From positions 1-64,000 of the forward strand of contig CANGXP010000004.1 of NCBI GenBank assembly GCA_947457935.1: DNA of 64,000 nucleotides, given 5' to 3'. Numbering within the stretch: position 1 is the stretch's first letter; every line of letters begins with the position of its first letter. The position numbers and the translations under genes were made by a program. The notes under the pieces are model-generated. The model did no database searches. It had not been told where the DNA came from and saw only the letters and a list, made by a program, of their open reading frames with translations. This document shows, piece by piece, positions 57,587 to 64,000 of this stretch. This DNA is from Alphaproteobacteria bacterium. GTDB lineage: Bacteria; Pseudomonadota; Alphaproteobacteria; JAJTHO01; CANGXP01.

Positions 57587-57666
57587 CTAGACCCCTGCCT
57601 TCGCAAAGGGATTCTCCTAAGTAATCGACCACTCCGAGCGAATCCCCAGCGAAGGCTGGGGTCCAT
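57587..57666. repeat. Palindromic element (CTGGACCCC family) after rho
   Basis: Arms 57588-57614 and 57640-57665 (CCCTGCCTTCGC and its complement GCGAAGGCTGGGG) pair with a few mismatches. It is a relative of 14138-14303 and 63509-63586 and lies 30 bases after rho. Confidence 0.83.
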
Positions 57667-57741
57667 TTTTCCTCTGGGTTTCAACGATGGGTGGTGTTAT
57701 TTTTTGGTTTCGGAATAATTACTCAGGCAGAAAGCTGCCAC

Positions 57742-57935
57742 TCAATCGTCCAAACCACAGATTCTTTTGACCTCTTGGTGGGAATACGTTGGCTCTCCAG
57801 AAGCCAGCACTGCTTCTGCTATGGCAACATCCTGTAAATCTTGAATAACGTCCTCTAACGCTTCTTCAACAACGCGTTGAGGATTTAAACCACGCCTGCA
57901 AGGGAATCGGGCACAGTGAGGGATTGCGTAATCAT
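57742..57935 (-). pseudogene. Remnant of a RelB-like antitoxin gene
   Basis: An ATG at 57935 opens MITQSLTVPDSLAGVV and then stops; in another frame the sequence continues RVVEEALEDVIQDLQ, DVAIAEAVLASGEPTYSHQE and VKRICGLDD before a proper stop at 57742. That C-terminal part is the typical toxin-binding end of antitoxins of the RelB/DUF6290 kind. A frameshift or short deletion separates the halves, and no toxin gene follows. The rest of the 411-base gap between rho and the next gene holds the palindrome at 57587 and nothing else I can name. Confidence 0.55.
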
Positions 57936-57967
57936 TTAACGATTATACAATAAAAACAGCAGGAAGT

Positions 57968-58150
57968 CTAATGTCTATTTTTAGCCACTTTTTTCTTTGT
58001 AGCGGGTTTCTTCGCAGTGATTTTACCCACCCCCGACTTCTTTTTCACAGGTTTCGCCGCTGCCAACATCTCTAACGCTTGTTCCAGCGTGATGGACTCT
58101 AGCTTCAAACCCTTTAAAAGCGTTCCGTTAAACTTTCCCGTGCAAGGCAC
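57968..58150 (-). pseudogene. Detached topA-like C-terminal fragment
   Basis: The 60-residue reading frame contains GLKLESITLEQALEMLAAAK and a lysine/alanine tail (ITAKKPATKKKVAK). It mirrors two parts of TopA at 59100-61628: GLKPETITFEQAEKLL and the tail TLEQALEMLVFAKPPKKK with AKKPAAKKKV. Identity is clear but incomplete, so the copy is old or came from a related topA. It has no catalytic region. An orphan gene lies between this fragment and topA and overlaps its 5' end. Confidence 0.7.
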
Positions 58151-58971
58151 ACTTGGCTATATTGTTGAAAGCTGTTTACAACTTCTGGATATTCATCCCC
58201 TAAAATCCTTTGTGCACATTCATCAGCCGTTGGCGCTGGTGCATACTGACTATAACTAACATGTGTGCGAATACTGGATGTTAAACTTTCTAACGCCGCG
58301 CTTGAAGCTTGTTGTTGCGTGGATTGCTCTTCTTGAGAAGATTCAAACTGTCCATATTGTACGGCTAACCCTGCAGCAAAAACCCCCGCATATTTTCTAT
58401 GTGACTCAAGGTATCTTTGGATAGGGCTTAATGTATTGGACACCCCGCAATTCCCCGATGAATACTCGCGAATATAATCAGCAGCATTAGTTTCGCAAAT
58501 CTGAATCAAAGACAGGATGCGCTGTGGCGTCATGTTGTCTTCTGCTATTTTAATATATACGTTTTCTTGGTAGCCCTTCAAAAGCGGGGCGATTTCATTT
58601 AATGGTAGACGTTGATGCGCACCCAGTAGCGTATCAATTTTTGGTATCACTTCTTCCGTTATTATGTACTCATTCAATTCATCTAAAGTATTCGCGCCCG
58701 CTAAAATAGCAGTTTTGTAAGCCAGCAGCGCCTCTGAAGAAATTTGTAAGTAGGGAAAATCAGATGGGTTGAGCTCGGCAAGAGTGGATACACTAGAGAG
58801 GCGTTCTATAACTTGGCGACCCTCACGAGACGGTATCAGGACTTCATGATCAAATGCAAGTTCAAGGAGTTCGTTGTCAATCTTGGTTGCTTGTATAGCG
58901 ACTCTTACCTCCCTTAAATAAAGAATAAGTTGCTTCGAACTTTCTCTAGGATCTTGATCATGGGGATTCAT
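58114..58971 (-). CDS. Orphan hypothetical protein between topA and the topA-like tail
   Basis: A 285-residue soluble protein, mostly helical by eye, rich in Glu, Gln and Ser, with no signal peptide or membrane segment. Recognisable stretches are RVAIQATKIDNELLELAF, EVIPKIDTLLGAHQRLPL and a Gln/Ser-rich segment (about 215-235, SSQEEQSTQQQASSAALE). I know no family. The final residues (CLARESLTERF) overlap, in another frame, the start of the detached topA-like tail. AT-rich DNA of 128 bases separates it from topA. Its placement suggests insertion at the topA 3' end. Function unknown. Confidence 0.7.
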   Translation of the reverse strand: MNPHDQDPRESSKQLILYLREVRVAIQATKIDNELLELAFDHEVLIPSREGRQVIERLSSVSTLAELNPSDFPYLQISSEALLAYKTAILAGANTLDELNEYIITEEVIPKIDTLLGAHQRLPLNEIAPLLKGYQENVYIKIAEDNMTPQRILSLIQICETNAADYIREYSSGNCGVSNTLSPIQRYLESHRKYAGVFAAGLAVQYGQFESSQEEQSTQQQASSAALESLTSSIRTHVSYSQYAPAPTADECAQRILGDEYPEVVNSFQQYSQVCLARESLTERF

Positions 58972-59099
58972 AAATTACATCTTTTTAATAAATAATTTTA
59001 AAATAAATAATAAGTTAATTTTAGTCTTTAGCATCAACAAATCACTAATATATATATAAAATTAATCGCATTGTCAATGCAATTCTTGTGTGAAAACAC

Positions 59100-61628
59100 C
59101 TACTTTTTAACCACCTTTTTCTTTGCAGCAGGTTTCTTCGCAGCGGTTTTTCTCGCCCCCGCCTTTTTCTTAGGCGGCTTCGCAAACACTAGCATCTCTA
59201 ACGCTTGCTCCAGCGTGGCGTTGGCGGGGTCGAAATTTTTCGGGGCAGCGATTTTGGTTTTGTTATGAATAATCATATAGCCAAAGCGGCTTTTGAAGGC
59301 TTTGACTTCCGCGCCATCCTTGGGGTGTAGCCCTAAAACGGTGGTGCGTTCTTTGTTTTTTATAATTGAGGTGGCAATGAGATCGGTAGCGCGATTGAGT
59401 CCTACTGTGTAGACATCATCCTCTTTGCCAAGGTTAGCAAAGGTTTCACCCATTTTTAGATATGCACCAAACATGCCGATGTTCGCAATAATCATTTGCC
59501 CTGTATCGGCGTAAATCCCGACGTCTCGGGGCAAAATCAGTAATTTTTCCGCTTGTTCAAACGTGATAGTTTCGGGCTTCAAACCCTTAGTAAGTGAGGC
59601 TCTGCGCGGTTTTTCTCCTTCAGGCGGTTCGCCTGCCTGCACGTAAAACCCGTAAGGCCCTTTCTTTACAACGATTTCACGCCCTTCTTTATCAACACCG
59701 AGCAATCTATCCCCGTTCGCGGTCATCTCGCCACTCGGCACAGTGCCTGCGCCAAGGGGGCGGGTGAACTTGCACTCAGGATAATTATTGCAACCGATGA
59801 AAGCCCCGAATTTGCTGAGTTTCAGCCCTAATTTTCCTGTTGAACAGGCCCTACATTGATTGCTTCCATCAGGGAATAATAGCCGTTCGAGTTTTTTGTT
59901 TAACTCATCAATAACATCAGTAATTTTCAGATCATTGGTGCCTTGAATAGCGGCATTAAAATCTTGCCAAAAGGCACGGAGAACCGCTTGCCAGTTTATT
60001 TTCCCGTCGGCAATATCATCCAGTTTTTCTTCTAAATCTGCCGTAAAGCCATACTGCACATAGCGTTCAAAGAAACTTTCTAAGAAGCTGGTAACGATGC
60101 GTCCTCTGTCTTCAGGGATAAATCTTTTTGCCTCCAAACGCACGTATTCCCTGTCTTTCAGCACTTGAAGAATGGATGCGTAGGTAGACGGGCGACCAAT
60201 GCCCAACTCTTCCATTTTTTTCACCAAACTCGCCTCCGAATAACGGGGTGGCGGCTGTGTAAAGTGTTGTTCTGGCAGGATTTTTTTTAGGTCTAACGCT
60301 TCCCCCACCACAACTTCAGGGAGTTTCTTGCTGTTCTCGTCTTCTGTGTCCTCGTCATCGTCGGTATCTTCAATATACAGCTTCAAAAAGCCGTCAAACT
60401 TAATCACAGAGCCATTTGCGCCGAAAACATGCTTATCATCTGCGGAGGCAATATCAACCGCCACCGTGTCCATGATCGCGCTTTCCATCTGACACGCAAG
60501 GGTACGCTTCCAAATCAAGTCATACAGCCCGAGATGTTGTTTATCGAGGTCGCCTGAAAGTTGCACAGGCGCGCGGAATAAATCGGTTGGACGGATGGCT
60601 TCGTGCGCCTCTTGGGCGTTTTTTGCCTTGCTTTTATAGACACGCGGGGAATTTGGTACATATTTTTCGCCGAACTCTTGCCCGATATAGCGACGTGCCG
60701 CAGCAATCGCTTCCCCTGCCAGCGTCACCCCATCCGTTCGCATATAGGTAATAAGCCCGCGCTCATAGAGCGTTTGCGCTACTTTCATGGTGTTTGAGGC
60801 AGAAAGCCCGAGTTTGCGCGAGGCTTCTTGCTGCAAGGTGGAGGTGATAAACGGCGGGAACGGATGCCGCTTGACCTCTTTTTTATCCACTTTTTTGACG
60901 CTGTACGCCAAGCCCTGCAAAGCTTTCACGGCATTTTCTGTGAGGTCTTTATTGGGCAGACTGAATTTTTCTAGTTTTTTGCCGTCTAATACCTTGAGGC
61001 GGGCAGGCAACATTTTGCTATTGGCTTTGAAAAAATGCCCGTCAATCGTCCAGTATTCCTCAACAATAAACTGCTCGATTTCCTGCTCCCGCTCACAAAT
61101 GAGGCGCAAGGCAACCGATTGCACGCGCCCCGCCGATTTACTGCCCGGTAATTTCCGCCACAACACAGGGGACAGGGTGAAGCCCACGAGATAATCGAGC
61201 GCACGGCGCGCAAGGTAGGCTTCCACCAACTCTTGATTCACATCACGGGGATGCTTCATCGCCTCGACAATCGCGCCTTTGGTGATTTCATTAAACACAA
61301 TGCGTTTGACGGGCTTGCCGCTGCTCGCTTTATTTTTCGCCAGAATTTCTTGGAGATGCCATGAAATGGCTTCGCCCTCACGATCAGGGTCAGTCGCCAA
61401 GAATAATCTATCGGCTTTTTTCACCATCTGGGTGATTTCCGCGATGCGCTTTTTGGCGCGGTCGTCCACCTCCCACAGCATCGCAAAATTATTATCAGGA
61501 TCTACCGAGCCGTTTTTCGATGGCAAATCGCGAACGTGCCCGAAACTTGCTGTCACCTCATAATCACCCCCTAAATACTTCTGGATGGTTTTTGCTTTGG
61601 CGGGCGATTCAACGATGACAAGTTGCAT
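59100..61628 (-). CDS. topA: DNA topoisomerase I
   Basis: Relaxes negative supercoils. The 842-residue protein has the TOPRIM domain (MQLVIVESPAKAKTIQKYLG, FLATDPDREGEAISWHL), the catalytic tyrosine in GLITYMRTDGVTL, and GYIGQEF-like and EAHEAIRPTD motifs. One zinc ribbon is present (CRACSTGKLGLKLSKFGAF with CNNYPEC). The C-terminal topoisomerase-like repeats end in a long lysine/alanine tail (KPPKKKAGARKTAAKKPAAK) typical of alphaproteobacterial TopA. It follows dprA in the usual plsY-dprA-topA order, with parDE inserted between. Confidence 0.97.
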   Translation of the reverse strand: MQLVIVESPAKAKTIQKYLGGDYEVTASFGHVRDLPSKNGSVDPDNNFAMLWEVDDRAKKRIAEITQMVKKADRLFLATDPDREGEAISWHLQEILAKNKASSGKPVKRIVFNEITKGAIVEAMKHPRDVNQELVEAYLARRALDYLVGFTLSPVLWRKLPGSKSAGRVQSVALRLICEREQEIEQFIVEEYWTIDGHFFKANSKMLPARLKVLDGKKLEKFSLPNKDLTENAVKALQGLAYSVKKVDKKEVKRHPFPPFITSTLQQEASRKLGLSASNTMKVAQTLYERGLITYMRTDGVTLAGEAIAAARRYIGQEFGEKYVPNSPRVYKSKAKNAQEAHEAIRPTDLFRAPVQLSGDLDKQHLGLYDLIWKRTLACQMESAIMDTVAVDIASADDKHVFGANGSVIKFDGFLKLYIEDTDDDEDTEDENSKKLPEVVVGEALDLKKILPEQHFTQPPPRYSEASLVKKMEELGIGRPSTYASILQVLKDREYVRLEAKRFIPEDRGRIVTSFLESFFERYVQYGFTADLEEKLDDIADGKINWQAVLRAFWQDFNAAIQGTNDLKITDVIDELNKKLERLLFPDGSNQCRACSTGKLGLKLSKFGAFIGCNNYPECKFTRPLGAGTVPSGEMTANGDRLLGVDKEGREIVVKKGPYGFYVQAGEPPEGEKPRRASLTKGLKPETITFEQAEKLLILPRDVGIYADTGQMIIANIGMFGAYLKMGETFANLGKEDDVYTVGLNRATDLIATSIIKNKERTTVLGLHPKDGAEVKAFKSRFGYMIIHNKTKIAAPKNFDPANATLEQALEMLVFAKPPKKKAGARKTAAKKPAAKKKVVKK

Positions 61629-61630
61629 GG

Positions 61631-61666
61631 GAAGGAGGGGTAAGGGTTAGGGGGTAAGGGCTAAGG
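61631..61666. repeat. GGGTAAG-type tandem-word repeat upstream of topA
   Basis: GAAGGAGGGGTAAGGG, TTAGGGGGTAAGGG and CTAAGG lie directly ahead of the topA start. On the mRNA strand the leader is therefore C-rich and without a ribosome-binding site. The words resemble those at 55258-55312. Confidence 0.6.
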
Positions 61667-61725
61667 TTGAGTATCCTTAACGGAGGGTTGCTGTTCGTGC
61701 AAGGATTAAAGGGGGCGTATCAAGC

Positions 61726-62040
61726 TCAGTTTCCATTGCCATTATCATATTGCACCATACGATGCACACTCGGAAATCCGATAATCTCAATCGTTTTGAT
61801 CTCTTTGTAAACACGATATGCAACCATATTTCCCTTGTAACGGCGCATACGCACACCCTGACCGCAATCTTCCCGCAAAGGAGACGCAAACGGCGCAACG
61901 GCTATTTCCTTCACAACGGCACGCAAGGCACGCGCATAGTGTGCAGCGTGGCGTTTTCCCCAGAAAGAAGCAGAATACTCAATTTCTCGTTTAAACTCTG
62001 CCTCCGCATTTTCAAGAATAATGAGGCGATACGGGGTCAT
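61726..62040 (-). CDS. parE: ParE/RelE-family toxin
   Basis: A 104-residue protein of the RelE/ParE fold, with PYRLIILENAEAEFKREIEY, ALRAVVKEIAVAPFASPLRED and the core MRRYKGNMVAYRVYKEIKTI followed by GFPSVHRMVQYD. ParE members inhibit gyrase, RelE members cut mRNA; the absence of the RelE basic/tyrosine C-terminus and the ParD partner favour ParE. It overlaps the antitoxin gene by four bases. It sits between topA and dprA. Confidence 0.88.
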   Translation of the reverse strand: MTPYRLIILENAEAEFKREIEYSASFWGKRHAAHYARALRAVVKEIAVAPFASPLREDCGQGVRMRRYKGNMVAYRVYKEIKTIEIIGFPSVHRMVQYDNGNGN

Positions 62041-62294
62041 TCGGGCATTGCCTCAATCTGCTTATCCATTTCATCAAAAAATGCGTCTGCATCCCGAAAC
62101 TTAGCTTTGCCGCTCTCTATCAACGCCACACGGCGGCGCATTTCCGCTGCAATCCATGCGGGTTCTTCTTGAGGCGCAAAAAAACGACGCAACGCTTCAC
62201 GCACCACTTCGCTTGCTGTGCCATACATGCCTTTAGCAACCTCTTCTTGCACCAGTTTTTCCAAACCATCGGGCAATGAAACATGCAACGCCAT
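62037..62294 (-). CDS. parD: ParD-type antitoxin
   Basis: An 85-residue protein. The N-terminal ribbon-helix-helix (ALHVSLPDGLEKLVQEEVAK, GMYGTASEVVREALRRF) is typical of ParD/CC2985-family antitoxins. The C-terminal helix (ALIESGKAKFRDADAFFDEM) is the toxin-binding arm. It should autorepress the operon. A 68-base gap separates it from dprA, leaving room for its own promoter. Confidence 0.9.
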   Translation of the reverse strand: MALHVSLPDGLEKLVQEEVAKGMYGTASEVVREALRRFFAPQEEPAWIAAEMRRRVALIESGKAKFRDADAFFDEMDKQIEAMPE

Positions 62295-62362
62295 CTGAAT
62301 ACTCTCTCAATATGCCTCAGAATATCTCATAATCTGAGCAAAAATGCAAGGATTTGTAGAGT

Positions 62363-63472
62363 TTAATAAACCCGTACCACGGTATTCCCCGTCACCCGCT
62401 CCACGCGCCCTGCTAATTCCAGTTCCAACAGCACAGCATGACACAAAGAGGGGGGCAAGTTCGCCATGCGAATCAGAAAATCGATGGCAAACGGGGTGGT
62501 GGTGAGGAGATTAATAATTGCCTCCCGCGCCGCATTAAGCTCAGCCGCCTCAAACTGCGGAATATTGCCTGTTAGCGGGGGCGTGGTGGATTCTTTGAGC
62601 AAGCTGGGGTGTTGCTGTAACACAGCCAATACATCGGCGGCGGATTCCAGCAACGTTGCCCCCTCTTTTAGCAATTTGTTGGTGCCTGTGCAGCGTGGAT
62701 CAAGGGGCGATCCGGGGACGGAGAATACCTCGCGTCCCTGTTCTGCCGCAAGCCGTGCAGTAATCAGCGAGCCAGATTTGAGGGTTGCTTCCACCACCAC
62801 CAACGCTTCAGCAATGCCGCTGATAATACGGTTACGGCGGGGGAAATGCCGTGCTTGCGGCACGCTGCCTAACGGATTTTCAGAAACAACACAGCCATGG
62901 CTGATAATTTTCTCATATAACGCTTTGTTTTCAGGCGGATAGATGTGATCAACACCGCCTGCTACCACGGCAATAGTGCCTGTGGTGAGGCTCCCCTCAT
63001 GGGCTGCGGTATCAATCCCCCGTGCCAGTCCTGAGACAACCGCAAAGCCCTTTTTACCCAGATCTATCGCGATCGTTTTGGCAAAGCGTTGTCCGTTGCC
63101 TGAGGCATTCCGCGACCCCACCAACGCTACACTACGCTGTTGCAACGTTTTCACATTCCCCAACGCAAATAATAGCGGCGGGGTGTCATCAATATGTCGC
63201 AATAACGGGGGATAGTCTGGTTCAACTGATGCGATCAACGCAACACCCGCTGCCACGCACGCGTCAAGCTCTTTTTCCGCACTCGCTTTAGAGGGCACGT
63301 TGAGGGGCTTTGTGCGCCCACCCCGTGCCGCCAGCATGGGTATTGCTTCTAATGCCGCAACAGCACTGCCGAATTGCCGCAATAACGCGGCAAAGGTTAT
63401 GTTGCCCACATTCTCGGTGCGAATGAGCCGCAACCATGCCAGTTTTTCATGCGATGAGAGGGAAGATGACAT
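62363..63472 (-). CDS. dprA: DNA processing protein DprA
   Basis: Loads RecA on incoming single-stranded DNA in transformation. The 369-residue protein has an N-terminal helical domain (EKLAWLRLIRTENVGNITFAALL), the Rossmann DNA-binding core (VALVGSRNASGNGQRFAKTI, SGLARGIDTAAHEGSL, SGSLITARLAAEQGREVFSVPG) and a C-terminal winged-helix region (FAIDFLIRMANLPPSLCHAVLLELELAGRVER). The ATG at 63472 is chosen; one 18 bases upstream is also possible. No other competence gene is in the window. Confidence 0.95.
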   Translation of the reverse strand: MSSSLSSHEKLAWLRLIRTENVGNITFAALLRQFGSAVAALEAIPMLAARGGRTKPLNVPSKASAEKELDACVAAGVALIASVEPDYPPLLRHIDDTPPLLFALGNVKTLQQRSVALVGSRNASGNGQRFAKTIAIDLGKKGFAVVSGLARGIDTAAHEGSLTTGTIAVVAGGVDHIYPPENKALYEKIISHGCVVSENPLGSVPQARHFPRRNRIISGIAEALVVVEATLKSGSLITARLAAEQGREVFSVPGSPLDPRCTGTNKLLKEGATLLESAADVLAVLQQHPSLLKESTTPPLTGNIPQFEAAELNAAREAIINLLTTTPFAIDFLIRMANLPPSLCHAVLLELELAGRVERVTGNTVVRVY

Positions 63473-63508
63473 TGTTCTAAGCGCTCTCAAAAGGGAGAAA
63501 AAAAGAAA

Positions 63509-63586
63509 CTGGACCCCTGCCTACGCAGGGGATTCGATGCGTTTCTGCATACTCACAGCGAATCTCTTGCGTAGGCAGGAGTCCAG
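63509..63586. repeat. Palindromic element (CTGGACCCC family) between dprA and plsY
   Basis: Arms 63509-63536 and 63559-63586 (CTGGACCCCTGCCTACGCAG and its complement) pair over 28 bases with few mismatches around a 22-base loop. Sister of 57587-57666 and of the inner part of 14138-14303. Confidence 0.88.
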
Positions 63587-63634
63587 AAATTCTTTGGATT
63601 GCTAACCAGAATATTAAACAACGAAATTTTATCA

Positions 63635-64000
63635 TCATTTCTTTCCAAACTTAGGCTCGGTGCGGGTGAGTAGCCGCTTGATATTGTCCTTGTGTCGCCA
63701 AACAATCAAGCCGCTGATAGCACTGCTGAGGAAGCCTTGCAGCACACCTGCCATCACGAACGCTAACAACGGCAGCACCGCAAACGCTGTGAGCGCAGAC
63801 AGCGAGGAATAGCGCGTTTTATAAAACACGCCCGCCCATATCGCACAAGCGATAATACCCAACGGGGGGTTGAGTGCAAGCCAAATTCCTAAACCCGTTG
63901 CAACGCCTTTTCCCCCTTTAAATTTCAACCAAACAGGGAACGTGTGCCCCAACAACGCGCAGAATCCTGCAAGAGCGGGCAAAAGAGCATTTTCAGGATA
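63635..64000 (-). CDS. plsY: Glycerol-3-phosphate acyltransferase PlsY (5' end missing)
   Basis: Transfers the acyl group from acyl phosphate to glycerol 3-phosphate in phospholipid synthesis. The C-terminal 122 residues are in the window. The motif GHTFPVWLKFKGGKGVATGLG carries the family's glycine-rich loop. Membrane helices follow (LGIIACAIWAGVF, SALTAFAVLPLLAFVMAG), and the end IVWRHKDNIKRLLTRTEPKF is typical. The frame is open to the last base, so the start lies outside. It precedes dprA as in other alphaproteobacteria. Confidence 0.93.
   Translation of the reverse strand, partial: YPENALLPALAGFCALLGHTFPVWLKFKGGKGVATGLGIWLALNPPLGIIACAIWAGVFYKTRYSSLSALTAFAVLPLLAFVMAGVLQGFLSSAISGLIVWRHKDNIKRLLTRTEPKFGKK

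Overview
The window is a 64 kb chromosomal segment of a Gram-negative bacterium, almost certainly an alphaproteobacterium. The evidence is gene order as much as gene content: divergent ppiD-trpE and tpiA-secG-pyrG-kdsA-eno, ntrY-ntrX-dat followed by hfq-hflX, a membrane cytochrome c next to pheA, pyrB with a pyrC-like gene, and plsY-dprA-topA are all alphaproteobacterial arrangements. Genus cannot be told from the sequence. The composition is moderate in GC, with AT-rich intergenic stretches. No rRNA, tRNA, CRISPR array, prophage or complete insertion sequence was recognised.

Layout. 1-3.3 kb: cytochrome c maturation genes ccmABCDE and ccmG, with a relBE toxin-antitoxin pair inserted between ccmE and ccmG. 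3.3-6.6: trpE and ppiD on the minus strand. 6.7-14.1: tpiA, secG, pyrG, two toxin-antitoxin modules (DUF5397-vapD and phd-vapC) that share a promoter/operator motif, a CHMI-like isomerase, kdsA, eno and a YgjP-type metallopeptidase. 14.3-16.6: hisN-like phosphatase, cytochrome c, pheA. 16.6-25.0: a surface polysaccharide locus (methyltransferase, O-antigen ligase/polymerase, Wzx flippase, Wzc-like protein with a degenerate kinase domain, Wza lipoprotein, GT4 glycosyltransferase, initiating sugar transferase). 25.1-30.9: carB, carA, coq7, dsbB. 31-38: ntrYX, dat, a HAD phosphatase, hfq, hflX. 38-46: mscS, a lipoprotein, an OmpA-domain protein, rdgB, a GT2, a perfect parS centromere site, glmU and glmS. 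46-52: a small membrane protein, a YejE-like permease, and a type I secretion pair (HlyD and HlyB types). 52-64: a coiled-coil protein, pyrB, a pyrC-like gene, cysQ, rho, an antitoxin remnant, an orphan gene lying between topA and a second topA-like tail, topA, parDE, dprA and plsY (cut by the window end).

How the genes work together. CcmA-E and CcmG mature c-type cytochromes such as the one at 15 kb, and DsbB drives periplasmic disulfide formation. CarAB, PyrB, the PyrC-like protein and PyrG are pyrimidine synthesis. KdsA, GlmS and GlmU feed LPS and peptidoglycan, and the Wza/Wzc/Wzx/Wzy set exports a polysaccharide. NtrYX and Hfq are global regulators.

The most unusual content is a set of interspersed palindromic repeats, about 80-170 bp each, in at least four or five sequence families. 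Most copies lie between genes, but two lie in frame inside essential-type enzymes: about 42 residues in the PyrC-like protein and 31 residues in CarB. For both, a sister copy is present in noncoding DNA of the same window, so the origin of the insertion can be read directly. This resembles the Rickettsia palindromic elements (RPE) found in protein genes, but I see no sequence match to a named RPE from memory. A second group of short tandem-word repeats sits at gene borders and supplies stop codons or leader sequence.
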